Assembly (NCBI GenBank): GCA_016183575.1 | Contig: JACPEI010000018.1 | Span: 1-35,704 of the forward strand | DNA: 35,704 nt | Source of the DNA: Nitrosomonadales bacterium | GTDB lineage: Bacteria; Pseudomonadota; Gammaproteobacteria; Burkholderiales; Gallionellaceae | Reading direction: 5' to 3' | Shown here: in pieces, positions 9,275-16,747 of the stretch | Layout: each line of letters starts with the position of its first letter | Numbering within the stretch: the stretch's first letter is position 1 | The notes under the pieces: model-generated | What the model was told of the DNA's origin: nothing | Database searches by the model: none | The model's input: the letters and a program-made list of their open reading frames with translations, nothing else | Position numbers and translations under genes: made by a program

Positions 9275-9991
9275 TCAATCCACCCGCACCAGCGTCCCTT
9301 CGCCTTCGCCCATCACCACCCGCTTCAACGCGCCCGTCTTGAAAATACTGAATACGATGATCGGCAGCTTCTGGTCGCGGCACAGCGTCAGCGCCGTCGC
9401 ATCCATCACCTTGAGATTCTTGCCGATCGCCTCATCGAAACTCAGGCTCTGGTAGCGGATCGCATCGGGGTCTTTCTTGGGGTCGGCGGTATAAACACCA
9501 TCCACCTTGGTGGCCTTGATCACCACATCGGCAGACATTTCCACGCCGCGCAACGCGGCAGCGGTGTCGGTGGTAAAGAACGGGCTGCCGATACCGGCCG
9601 CGAAAATCACCACCTTGCCGTCTTCCAGATAACGCAGCGCCTTGCCGCGGATGAACGGCTCGGCGACCTGCTCCAGACTCAGCGCGGACTGCACGCGGCA
9701 ATCCAGCCCGGCGCGCTTCATCGCGTCCTGCAACGCCATTGCATTCATCACCGTGGCCAGCATGCCCATGTAATCGGCAGTCGCGCGATCCATCCCCGCC
9801 GCAGCCGGAGCCACGCCGCGGAAGATATTGCCGCCGCCGATCACGATCGCCACTTCCACGCCCAGCCCGACTACTTCCGCAATCTCGGCGACGATGCGCT
9901 CGATCACCGTGCGATTAATGCCATAGCTGTCGTCGCCCATCAGGGCTTCGCCCGACAGCTTGAGTAGGATGCGTTTATAGGCCGGCTTCAT
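9275..9991 (-). CDS. pyrH: UMP kinase PyrH
   Basis: Hexameric bacterial UMP kinase of the amino-acid-kinase fold; makes UDP for nucleotide, cell-wall and LPS precursors. The N-terminus reads [19 protein letters not shown] (lysine and glycine-rich loop), with [13 protein letters not shown] and [17 protein letters not shown] following. I choose ATG 9991, six bases after the end of tsf, because AAGGG inside the tsf terminus is correctly spaced; a TTG at 10000 would add three residues but overlaps the tsf stop. 238 aa, the standard length. Confidence 0.97.
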   Translation of the reverse strand: MKPAYKRILLKLSGEALMGDDSYGINRTVIERIVAEIAEVVGLGVEVAIVIGGGNIFRGVAPAAAGMDRATADYMGMLATVMNAMALQDAMKRAGLDCRVQSALSLEQVAEPFIRGKALRYLEDGKVVIFAAGIGSPFFTTDTAAALRGVEMSADVVIKATKVDGVYTADPKKDPDAIRYQSLSFDEAIGKNLKVMDATALTLCRDQKLPIIVFSIFKTGALKRVVMGEGEGTLVRVD

Positions 9992-9996
9992 GGCGT

Positions 9997-10896
9997 TCAA
10001 CCCTTGGCGGCAGCCGCTGCGGCAGCCACTTCCGCCGCGTAGTCTTCGACCTTCTTCTCGATACCCTCGCCCACCACGAACATCTGGAACGCGGTCACCG
10101 AAGCGCCCTTGCTCTTCAGCAATTGCTCAATGGTCTGCTTGCCGTCTTCCGCCTTGACGAACACCTGCCCGAGCAGCGTCACTTCCTTGAGGAATTTCTG
10201 CACCGTGCCATCGGCGATCTTCTCCAGCATCGCGTCCGGCTTGCCGCCTTCGCGCGCCTTCTCGATGGCGATGCGGCGTTCGGTGGCGATATCTTCCGGA
10301 TTCACGCCGGATGCGTCGATCGACTTCGGCTTGCTCGCCGCGATGTGCATGCAGAGGTCGCGTCCCAACGTCTCATCGCCGCCGGTAAAGTCCAGCAGCA
10401 CACCGATCTTGCTGCCGTGCAGGTAGCTGGACAGCTTGCCGGTGGTGGTCGCATAGCGCTCGAAACGACGGATGCTGACGTTTTCGCCGAGCTTCATCAG
10501 CAGCGCCTTGCGGGTTTCTTCCACGCTGGCGGAGCCGTTGGCAAGGGTCATGCCGGACAAGGCTTCAATATCGGCCGGATTGTTTTTCGCCACCGTCTCG
10601 GCGACATTTTTCGCGAACGCAACGAAGTCATCATTCTTGGCCACGAAGTCGGTTTCGCAGTTCACTTCCGCCACCGCGCCGGTCTTGCCGTCATTCGCGA
10701 TGAACGCGCTGACCACGCCTTCGGCGGTCACGCGGGAGGATGCCTTGCTCGCCTTCGCGCCGCTCTTGATGCGCATTTGCTCTTCAGCCTCTTTCATATC
10801 GCCGTTGGCTTCGACCAGTGCCTTTTTGCATTCCATCATGCCCAGGCCGGTTGCCTCGCGCAGTTCCTTAACCATGCTTGCAGTAATTTCTGCCAT
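9997..10896 (-). CDS. tsf: Translation elongation factor Ts
   Basis: Nucleotide exchange factor for EF-Tu. The N-terminal UBA-like domain ([20 protein letters not shown]) is followed by the conserved [14 protein letters not shown] stretch near residues 76-90 that touches EF-Tu, and a core domain with a coiled coil. The start ATG 10896 has GGAG seven bases upstream; the TTG two codons earlier is less likely. 299 aa. It lies behind rpsB, separated by an intrinsic-terminator-like hairpin, as is known for rpsB-tsf operons where only part of the transcripts continue. Confidence 0.97.
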   Translation of the reverse strand: MAEITASMVKELREATGLGMMECKKALVEANGDMKEAEEQMRIKSGAKASKASSRVTAEGVVSAFIANDGKTGAVAEVNCETDFVAKNDDFVAFAKNVAETVAKNNPADIEALSGMTLANGSASVEETRKALLMKLGENVSIRRFERYATTTGKLSSYLHGSKIGVLLDFTGGDETLGRDLCMHIAASKPKSIDASGVNPEDIATERRIAIEKAREGGKPDAMLEKIADGTVQKFLKEVTLLGQVFVKAEDGKQTIEQLLKSKGASVTAFQMFVVGEGIEKKVEDYAAEVAAAAAAAKG

Positions 10897-10920
10897 CTTC
10901 AAACTCCATAATAAAACTTA

Positions 10921-10945
10921 TAAAAAAAGGGGCTCGCGCCCCTTT
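10921..10945 (-). terminator. Intrinsic terminator/attenuator between rpsB and tsf
   Basis: On the minus strand an 8-bp perfect stem (AAAGGGGC, loop GCGA, GCCCCTTT) is followed by an unbroken run of Ts, ending at 10922. It is 18 bases past the rpsB stop codon. Partial termination here would set the S2:EF-Ts ratio, the behaviour described for this operon in other bacteria. Confidence 0.85.
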
Positions 10946-10962
10946 GTGCGCCTGGTTAAAGC

Positions 10963-11694
10963 CTAGGCGGCTTGCTCTTCTGCTGCTGCAACCTGCTCGA
11001 CCAACTCGTTCAGGGCTTGCGCACGGCCTTCCAGTACCGCATCGGCGATGCCGCGGGCATACAGGCGGATCGCTTGCGTGGAGTCGTCGTTGCCCGGAAT
11101 GATGTAGTCCACACCGAGCGGGGAATTGTTGGTGTCGACGATGCCGATCACCGGGATGCCCAGCTTCTGCGCTTCGACGATGGCGCCCTTTTGATAGCCC
11201 ACGTCGATCACGAACAGCGCGGACGGCAAACCTGGCATATCCTTGATGCCACCCAGGCTGCGATCCAGTTTCTCCAGTTCGCGCTTCATCATCAACGCTT
11301 CTTTTTTGGAAATTTTTTCATTCGTACCATCGAGAGTCATCTGCTCCAGGTCGCGCAGGCGCTTGATGGATAGTTGCACGGTCTTGTAGTTGGTCAGCAT
11401 ACCGCCCAGCCAGCGATGATTCACGAACGGCGAACCCGCGCGGACGGCTTCCTCTTGCAGGATGTCACGCGCCTGGCGCTTGGTCGCCACAAACAGGATC
11501 GTGCCCTTCTTTGCGGACAGTTTGCGCACAAAAGCCTCGGCTTCGGCAAACAGCGTGACGGTTTTTTCCAGGTTGATGATGTGAATCTTGTTGCGGTGGC
11601 CGAAGATGAACGGCGCCATCTTGGGATTCCAGAAACGTGTTTGGTGGCCGAAATGAACACCGGCCTCCAGCATTTGACGCATAGTTACAGCCAT
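10963..11694 (-). CDS. rpsB: 30S ribosomal protein S2
   Basis: Structural protein of the small subunit. The N-terminus [20 protein letters not shown], the [13 protein letters not shown] stretch and [27 protein letters not shown] are diagnostic. 243 residues, normal length. GGAGTAATC precedes ATG 11694. First gene of the minus-strand cluster; a sigma70-like promoter sits about 115 bp upstream and leaves a leader of roughly 105 nt in which autoregulation by S2 would be expected from knowledge of the family. Confidence 0.98.
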   Translation of the reverse strand: MAVTMRQMLEAGVHFGHQTRFWNPKMAPFIFGHRNKIHIINLEKTVTLFAEAEAFVRKLSAKKGTILFVATKRQARDILQEEAVRAGSPFVNHRWLGGMLTNYKTVQLSIKRLRDLEQMTLDGTNEKISKKEALMMKRELEKLDRSLGGIKDMPGLPSALFVIDVGYQKGAIVEAQKLGIPVIGIVDTNNSPLGVDYIIPGNDDSTQAIRLYARGIADAVLEGRAQALNELVEQVAAAEEQAA

Positions 11695-11805
11695 GATTAC
11701 TCCAATCGTAAGGGTTAAAAACTACCACTCGCCAGCCTGACTCTTATGAGCACCCCAACTTGCGCGAGCGGGAAATTCGCTCCGGTCTATTCCGAAGCGG
11801 CGCGC

Positions 11806-11835
11806 ATTCTATCACTAATGCGACACTTCCCTCAA
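11806..11835 (-). promoter_or_regulatory. Sigma70-like promoter of rpsB
   Basis: On the minus strand TTGAGG (11835-11830) and TAGAAT (11811-11806) are separated by 18 bp, close to consensus. A start near 11799 would leave a leader of about 105 nt before the rpsB ATG. The 166-bp spacer 11695-11860 otherwise holds nothing I recognise. Confidence 0.7.
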
Positions 11836-11860
11836 TCGACACTTGCCTTGCATCACGACC

Positions 11861-14482
11861 CTACTCGCGCAAGATCGCCAGCGGCGGCAGCACGGCCAGC
11901 CGCCGCGTGCCCAGCCACCCCGCCAGCATCACTACCAGCATCCCGCCCAGCCCGCCGATCGGCCAGATGATCACGCTCGCTTGATACGGGATTTCCAGCA
12001 CGAAGCGCGCCAGCACCCAGCCCAGCAGCACCGCGCCGGTAGCGGCGAGCAGGCCGCTCAGCAACCCCAGCGCGGCGAATTCAGAGAGGTGCAAACGCCG
12101 CAGGTAGCGGCTGTCCGCGCCCAGGGTGCGCAGGATCGCCGCCTCGTTGATGCGTTCGTCCTGCGTGGCGAGCAGCGCGGCATACAGCACCGCGAGGCCG
12201 CTCAGCAGGGTGAACAGGAAGATCACGCTGGCGGCCTGCGCGATCTGCTCCATGATGCCGCGCACCTGCTCGATCATCGCGCCGGTGTCGATCACCAGAA
12301 GATTGGGGAACTCCCGCGCCAGCCGGTCGCCAGCTTTTACCTGGTCAGGCGGCAGATAGAAGCTGGTGAGATAGCTCGCCGGATAACCCTTCAGCAGCTC
12401 CGGCGTGGCGATCACGAAAAAATTCACCTTCATCGAATCCCACTGCACGCTGCGCAGACTGGTCACGCGCGCGGTGAAGCGGCTGCCGGCCACATCGTAG
12501 GCAAGCCCATCGCCGAGGCGGATGCCGAGCCGGTCGGCGATGCCTTCTTCGACCGAAAACTGCGCCAACCCCTCCCCAGCCCTCCCCTTTTCAGGGGAGG
12601 GTGACCACCAACTGCCGCTCACCAGCTCGTTCCACTCCGGCATCTGCTCGGCCCAGGAAAGGTTGAATTCACGCTCCACCAGATCGCGGGCGCGCGGGTC
12701 GGCATAACTTTCGGCATTAATGGGCGCGGCATTGATGGCAACCAGGCGCCCGCGCACCATCGGCAGCAACTGCGGCTGCGGCAAAGACTGGCGCGCGAAA
12801 AAATCCACCACCGCCTGTTGCTGGTCCGGCTGGATGTTCACGATGAAGCGGTTCGGCGTATCCGGCGGCAGCTTGCCCTGCCAGCTTTGCAGCAGGTCGC
12901 CGCGCACCAGCGTCAGCAGCAGCAGCGCCATGCCGCCCAGGCCGAGTGCCACCACTTGCAGCGCAGAGTCGCGCCCGTGCCGCGCGAGGTTGTTGAGCGC
13001 ATGCCGCAGTTGCGCGTGAAAGCGTGACGAATAGCGCGCCAGCCCGTGCAGCAGCAGCCAGGCCAGCAGGCCGAAGCCCAGCAGCCCGGCAAGCAGCCCG
13101 CCGAGCATCGTGAATCCCAGTTTGACCGAGCCGGAATGCCACAGGAACAAGGATGCCAGCACCAGCAAGGCGAGACCCCAGGCCAGCAAGGCGTTCGCCT
13201 GCGGCGCGCCGAGTTCGCGGCGCAGCACGCGCAGCGGCGACACCTTGCGCAATTGCAGCAACGGCAGGAAGGCAAAGCCGAGCAGCAGCGCGAAGCCGCT
13301 GGCCGCGCTCTTGATCGCGGGCAGCACGGAAGGCTGCGGCAGCTCCGTGTCGCGCATCGCTTCGATGTATCCGGCCAGCGCCGCCTGCGTGACATAGCCC
13401 AGCAGACAGCCGAGCAGCACCGCGACCACGCCGAGCAGCAGGAACTGGTACATGAACAGGCGCAGCACCTGCCCCTGCTGCGCGCCGAGGCAGCGCAGCA
13501 TCGCGCAGGTATCCAGGTGGCGCAGCACGAAACGCCGCGCCGCCAGCGCCATCGCCGCGCCCGCAAGGATCGCCGCGGTCAGCGCGGCAAGCCCGAGGAA
13601 ATGCTCGGCACGTTCCAGCGCGCTGCGTATCTCCGGCCGCGCATCGCGCACGTCTTCCAGCTTCTCGCCGTTCAAGAGTCCCGGCTTTAGCTCGTCGCGC
13701 AACGCCTCGACCTGCCGCGCCTCGCCTGCGACCATCAGGCGGTAGGTGATGCGGCTGCCCTCTTGAATTAGACCCGTCGCGGCGAGGTCGGCATCATTCA
13801 TCAGCACGCGCGGCGCGAAGCTGTAGAAACCGACCGCATGGTCGATGTCGCGCATGATGCGCGCCGCCACCGTGAAGCGCAGATTGCCGATGCCGACCTC
13901 GTCGCCGACGCGCAAATCCAGCCGGCGCAGCAAGCGCCCGTCCACCCACACCGTGCCACGCAGGGGAATGGAACCTTGCCTCTCACCCAATTGCAGGGGC
14001 TTGTAGGTTGGGTTAGCAGCTTTATCGCGTAACCCAACATCGCCATGTGCCGGAACACTGCTGACAGAATTCCCTCCCCCTGGCAGGAGGAGGGCTAGGG
14101 AGGGGGTCGAGCCGGCACCGTCGTCGATCTCGATCCTGCCGCGCAACGGATAACCCGCCCCGACCGCCTGGATTTCGGAGAGCAGGGTCTGCTCGCGATG
14201 CGCCACCATGCTCAGAAACGACCGGCTCTCCACCATTTGCAGCCCGTGCGCCTGCGCAGCAGCGCGATAGGCGGGCGGCAGCGGGCGCGCCGAAACGATG
14301 CGCAAATCCGCGCCGATCAGGCTGGTCGCCTCCTGCTGCAGCGCCAGCCGCACGCGGTCGGCGAACAGCCCGACGGTCGCGAGGCTGCCCACCGCGAGCA
14401 CCAGCGCCAGCAACAGCACGCGCCACTCGCCCGCGCGCCAGTCGCGGCGCAACAGGTTGAGGGAGAGGCGGAGGAGATTCAT
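11861..14482 (-). CDS. Large FtsX-type ABC transporter permease (YbbP/LolC-like), orphan, with in-frame repeat insertions
   Basis: Inner-membrane permease of the MacB/FtsX class, 873 aa. It has an N-terminal membrane segment (about 20-42), a periplasmic domain, a first FtsX block of three or more membrane helices (about 300-420; LTAAILAGAAMALAARRFVL and following), a second set of helices around 440-520, another periplasmic domain, and the C-terminal FtsX block (about 745-865). Such permeases pair with a LolD/YbbA-type ATPase and may extract lipids or lipoproteins; no ATPase gene is present next to it here. Residues 126-160 and 627-638 are encoded by palindromic repeats of two families, all kept in frame, so the periplasmic domains are longer than expected. 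The substrate is not deducible. Confidence 0.88.
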   Translation of the reverse strand: MNLLRLSLNLLRRDWRAGEWRVLLLALVLAVGSLATVGLFADRVRLALQQEATSLIGADLRIVSARPLPPAYRAAAQAHGLQMVESRSFLSMVAHREQTLLSEIQAVGAGYPLRGRIEIDDGAGSTPSLALLLPGGGNSVSSVPAHGDVGLRDKAANPTYKPLQLGERQGSIPLRGTVWVDGRLLRRLDLRVGDEVGIGNLRFTVAARIMRDIDHAVGFYSFAPRVLMNDADLAATGLIQEGSRITYRLMVAGEARQVEALRDELKPGLLNGEKLEDVRDARPEIRSALERAEHFLGLAALTAAILAGAAMALAARRFVLRHLDTCAMLRCLGAQQGQVLRLFMYQFLLLGVVAVLLGCLLGYVTQAALAGYIEAMRDTELPQPSVLPAIKSAASGFALLLGFAFLPLLQLRKVSPLRVLRRELGAPQANALLAWGLALLVLASLFLWHSGSVKLGFTMLGGLLAGLLGFGLLAWLLLHGLARYSSRFHAQLRHALNNLARHGRDSALQVVALGLGGMALLLLTLVRGDLLQSWQGKLPPDTPNRFIVNIQPDQQQAVVDFFARQSLPQPQLLPMVRGRLVAINAAPINAESYADPRARDLVEREFNLSWAEQMPEWNELVSGSWWSPSPEKGRAGEGLAQFSVEEGIADRLGIRLGDGLAYDVAGSRFTARVTSLRSVQWDSMKVNFFVIATPELLKGYPASYLTSFYLPPDQVKAGDRLAREFPNLLVIDTGAMIEQVRGIMEQIAQAASVIFLFTLLSGLAVLYAALLATQDERINEAAILRTLGADSRYLRRLHLSEFAALGLLSGLLAATGAVLLGWVLARFVLEIPYQASVIIWPIGGLGGMLVVMLAGWLGTRRLAVLPPLAILRE
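12569..12603 (+). repeat. CCCTCCCC-type palindromic repeat inside the ABC permease (second site)
   Basis: CCCCTCCCCAGCCCTCCCC followed by a short loop and AGGGGAGGG. It belongs to the same family as 14072-14106 but lies in the opposite orientation. Read on the minus strand it encodes SPSPEKGRAGEG between a WW pair and QFSVEEGIADRLG, where related permeases normally continue directly. Confidence 0.8.
14003..14038 (+). repeat. GTAG-type REP palindrome inside the ABC permease
   Basis: Starts GTAGGTTGGGTTA and ends TAACCCAAC; arms GTTGGGTTA/TAACCCAAC are exact inverted copies around an 18-base loop, with two further pairing bases possible. On the minus strand it is translated in frame as permease residues 149-160. 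Confidence 0.85.
14072..14106 (-). repeat. CCCTCCC-type palindromic repeat inside the ABC permease (first site)
   Basis: On the minus strand: CCCCCTCCCTAGCCCTCC, a loop, then AGGGGGAGGG. It is related to 12569-12603 (same consensus, inverted orientation in the gene). It encodes permease residues 126-137 (TPSLALLLPGGG). It lies 33 bp from the GTAG palindrome at 14003-14038. Confidence 0.8.
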
Positions 14483-14551
14483 TTTTTATTCACCATGAAA
14501 TCGTGGCCTGATTCCCGATTGTTTCTTACATTTCACCCGGGTTACTCTTAC

Positions 14552-14557
14552 TATAAT
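14552..14557 (+). promoter_or_regulatory. Consensus -10 box (TATAAT) of the first toxin-antitoxin module
   Basis: A perfect TATAAT lies 43 bp before the antitoxin ATG at 14601. No good -35 is seen at 17 bp; TTTCAC (14531-14536, spacing 15) and TTACAT (14526-14531, spacing 20) are poor candidates, so an activator or a weak -35 is possible. Confidence 0.55.
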
Positions 14558-14600
14558 TGTACCGGCTGAGTTGGTGCGTTAGTCATGGAAAAGGAAAAAT

Positions 14601-14825
14601 ATGAAGAACAGATTCGACGTTCCCATTGCGCAACTTTCATTCACCCAAAAACTGGATTTGATGGAGATGCTTTGGGCGGACATGATCGGCAACGAAAAAA
14701 ATCTGGCATCTCCAGCCTGGCATGAAGCCGTTCTCAATGATCGCGAGGCGGCCCTGGATGCAGGCAAGATAACCGTATCCAACTGGGAAGAAGCCAAGGA
14801 AAGAATCAAGAAAAACGTCTCATGA
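14601..14825 (+). CDS. RelB-like addiction module antitoxin (TIGR02574-type component)
   Basis: 74-residue protein of the putative addiction module component family: N-terminal helix LSFTQKLDLMEMLWADM, then SPAWHEAVLNDREAALDAGK and the closing WEEAKERIKK. These proteins neutralise a ParE/RelE toxin encoded immediately downstream. An AAGGAAAAAT sequence precedes ATG 14601. The stop codon overlaps the ATG of the toxin gene (ATGA at 14822-14825), the typical coupling of such pairs. The partner toxin is frameshifted. The N-terminus is probably the dimerisation and DNA-contacting part; that is inference. Confidence 0.85.
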   Translation: MKNRFDVPIAQLSFTQKLDLMEMLWADMIGNEKNLASPAWHEAVLNDREAALDAGKITVSNWEEAKERIKKNVS

Positions 14826-15116
14826 GGGTAAAAAATCCTCAGCGTTGCGGAGGACGACCTCGAAGAAGGTTACAGATTCCATGAGTCACAAGCAGACGGT
14901 CTCGGCACCTATTTTCTTGATACGCTTTACTCTGACATTGACTCGCTGGCCTATTTTGCGGGGATGCACCGCATCGTGCTGGGCTACCACCGGCTACTCT
15001 CCAAACGTTTCCCGTTCGCTGTTTATTATCGTGTCGCTGGCGATGAAGTCATCATATTCGCCGTGCTTGATTGCCGCCGAAATCCAAGCTGGATAAGGGC
15101 AAAGCTAACCAAGTGA
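14822..15116 (+). pseudogene. ParE/RelE-family toxin, frameshifted at an A6 run
   Basis: The ATG at 14822 overlaps the antitoxin stop. Reading from it gives a 20-codon dead end. Skipping one A of the run AAAAAA (14830-14835) gives a complete 97-residue plasmid-stabilisation toxin: MRVKILSVAEDDLEEGYRF and so on, with AVYYRVAGDEVIIFAVLDCR and NPSWIRAKL near the end, stop TGA at 15114-15116. The second part has no start codon of its own before residue 50. I therefore call it a frameshifted gene; slippage at the run, or an assembly error, could restore it. Confidence 0.8.
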
Positions 15117-15143
15117 TGAATTATGCCACGCTGGCTATGGGGC

Positions 15144-15183
15144 GCGAATTTAATCCGAACCTGACCCCCTTAAAATTACTTTA
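15144..15183 (+). repeat. Direct repeat, left copy
   Basis: CGCGAATTTAATCCGAACC (15144-15162) is identical at 19049-19067. The following C-rich and AT-rich bases to about 15183 are similar (TGACCCCCTTAAAATTAC versus CGCCCCCCCTTTAATTTCAC). Together the two copies bracket hicBA, prlF/yhaV and the three-gene cassette. Confidence 0.75.
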
Positions 15184-15239
15184 TCACCCTTGCTTTTAAC
15201 AACAAAGCGCTTAATATTGCCGCCATAAGGAGATTGATT

Positions 15240-15431
15240 ATGCGAACAGTCAAATTTACATCTTGGCAGGACGGCGAGTTTTTTATCGGCTTCCTGAATG
15301 AATATCCCGACTACCAAACCCAGGGAATGCATAAGGAAGAGCTTGCCGAAAATCTAAAGGACTTGCTGAATGATCTGGAATCGGGACATGTGCCATATGT
15401 CCGCAAGGTTGAAGAGTTGATGGTCGCGTAA
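15240..15431 (+). CDS. hicB: HicB-like antitoxin
   Basis: Short partial-RNase-H-fold antitoxin: VKFTSWQDGEFFIGFLNEYP, QTQGMHKEELAENLKDLLNDL. At 63 residues it contains the HicB fold but no DNA-binding C-terminal domain, so it is one of the minimal versions. Start ATG 15240 is preceded by AAGGAG at 15227-15232, seven bases away; the TTG at 15234 is less likely. The stop codon is directly followed by the hicA ATG, an arrangement with antitoxin first. It neutralises HicA by blocking its RNA-binding surface (family knowledge). Confidence 0.85.
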   Translation: MRTVKFTSWQDGEFFIGFLNEYPDYQTQGMHKEELAENLKDLLNDLESGHVPYVRKVEELMVA

Positions 15432-15605
15432 ATGAAAAGGCGTGACTTGGTCAAGGCGCTTGAAGACATGGGGTGCATCCTCGTCCGTCACGGTGGTCGG
15501 CATGACTGGTATACCAACCAGCAGACCAAACAATCCCAACCCGTTCCTCGTCACAACGAAGTCAACGATAACCTTGCAAAATCCATAATCAAGAAACTAA
15601 GCTAG
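15432..15605 (+). CDS. hicA: HicA-family mRNA interferase toxin
   Basis: 57-residue double-stranded-RNA-binding-fold toxin that cleaves mRNA. It begins MKRRDLVKALEDMGCILVRH, then GGRHDWYTN with the His expected to be catalytic in the family, and ends PVPRHNEVNDNLAKSIIKKL. Starts right after the hicB stop with no gap, so translation is coupled. Looks intact. It is shorter than many annotation cut-offs and easily missed. Confidence 0.88.
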   Translation: MKRRDLVKALEDMGCILVRHGGRHDWYTNQQTKQSQPVPRHNEVNDNLAKSIIKKLS

Positions 15606-15644
15606 CACCTGGCGATACAGCCGCTGAGCACTTAACCGTGGTCT

Positions 15645-15675
15645 GTCCCCGATTGTTTATGTCCCCGATTGTTTA
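15645..15675 (+). repeat. Two tandem copies of a 15-base word, period 16
   Basis: GTCCCCGATTGTTTA at 15645-15659 and again at 15661-15675. A related CCCGATTGTTT occurs at 14513-14523 upstream of the first antitoxin. The gap 15606-15891 between hicA and prlF contains this repeat, presumably the prlF promoter, and no gene I can support. Confidence 0.7.
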
Positions 15676-15891
15676 CGCGCGATGGGCAACGCATGACTCG
15701 CAGCCAAGACGGTTCGCTACTCCTTTCTTGTATCGGACTTTCACCGACTATCACTTGCCAGTTTGTGCTGGCGCACTCCCCTATTATTCCTTGGAACACA
15801 GCCCCTTTAATTCTGCGGGGTGCTTTTATTTGACGCGGCAATGCATTCGCATTACCATAAACGCTCAATATTTCACTGGAGGGAGCACGCC

Positions 15892-16221
15892 ATGGCTCAC
15901 GCGCTCAAACTCGAATCCACATTGACCGACCGCTACCAGACCACAGTTCCAAACGCGGTGCGCCACGCGCTCAAGCTGGGCAAACGCGACAAAATTCGCT
16001 ATCTCATCCAACCGGACGGAGGTGTGATGTTGGCGCGCGCATCCGGCGAGACCGGGGATGACCCTGTGCTGGGGAAATTCCTGAATTTTCTGGCGAGCGA
16101 CATGGCCACCCACCCCGAACACCTGAAAAGTATTGATGCCGGGTTGCGCAAGCGCATCAAGTCTCTGGTAAAAAATGCCAAGGTTGACCTTGATGCACCC
16201 TTGGCGGCTGAAGACGAATGA
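15892..16221 (+). CDS. prlF: PrlF-type AbrB-fold antitoxin
   Basis: 109-residue swapped-hairpin AbrB antitoxin (SohA/PrlF): LESTLTDRYQTTVPNAVRHAL, LGKRDKIRYLIQPDGGVML, then DPVLGKFLNFLASDM and a C-terminal tail that wraps the toxin. Start ATG 15892 has GGAGGG eight bases upstream; the longer frame from 15820 lacks a ribosome site. It should bind its own promoter and inhibit the YhaV toxin encoded next. The stop TGA overlaps an ATG at 16218. Confidence 0.9.
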   Translation: MAHALKLESTLTDRYQTTVPNAVRHALKLGKRDKIRYLIQPDGGVMLARASGETGDDPVLGKFLNFLASDMATHPEHLKSIDAGLRKRIKSLVKNAKVDLDAPLAAEDE

Positions 16222-16252
16222 GTTTGCCGTCGCCCACCTTGGTCATTCCAAA

Positions 16253-16717
16253 ATGGTAATTAATGGCTGGACGATTTTCGCACATCCGCTTTTTCTCGAT
16301 ACCCTTGAAGCACTTGCCGCCCAAGTAGCCGCGTTGCAGCAAAAAGACCCAAGCGGATATATCAACAAGAACGCAACCAAACGCCTGGCCGCCATCAATA
16401 AACTGGCATTTGAAGTCATCCCGCAGAATCCGGCGCGACCGGAATATCGTCAGGGAGCAACGCTGGGAGATGATCGCAAACACTGGTTCCGTGCCAAATT
16501 TTTCCAGCAATACCGTTTATTTTTCCGCTACCACGAGGAAAGCAAAATCATTGTTTACGCTTGGGTCAACGACGAAAAAACCAAGCGCGCATACGGCAGC
16601 GATACCGATGCCTACCAGGTTTTCCAGCGCATGCTGAAAAGCGGAAGCCCGCCAGATGATTGGCTGGATCTATTGGCCGAAGCGAAGCGTGCGGGTAAGA
16701 GGCTCAGAAAAAAGTAA
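16253..16717 (+). CDS. yhaV: YhaV-family ribosome-dependent RNase toxin
   Basis: RelE-fold toxin: MVINGWTIFAHPLFLDTLEAL, LGDDRKHWFRAKFFQQYRLFFRYH, KIIVYAWVNDEKTKRAYGSDTDAY and GSPPDDWLDLLAEAKRAG are close to E. coli YhaV. The first in-frame ATG is at 16253 with no Shine-Dalgarno. An ATG overlapping the prlF stop (16218) has the expected position but runs into a stop after MSLPSPTLVIPKW. The words GGTCATT (16241) and GGTAATT (16255) are 14 bp apart; removing one unit would join MSLPSPTLVI to NGWTIF. The domain itself is complete. Confidence 0.85.
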   Translation: MVINGWTIFAHPLFLDTLEALAAQVAALQQKDPSGYINKNATKRLAAINKLAFEVIPQNPARPEYRQGATLGDDRKHWFRAKFFQQYRLFFRYHEESKIIVYAWVNDEKTKRAYGSDTDAYQVFQRMLKSGSPPDDWLDLLAEAKRAGKRLRKK

Positions 16718-16747
16718 TGCGAAGCTGGCCACTTTAATTGCTAAATG

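Noticed and set aside
15638-15925. 95-codon frame between hicA and prlF
   Set aside because: Starts in a tandem repeat, no ribosome site, runs out of frame into prlF; no recognisable protein.
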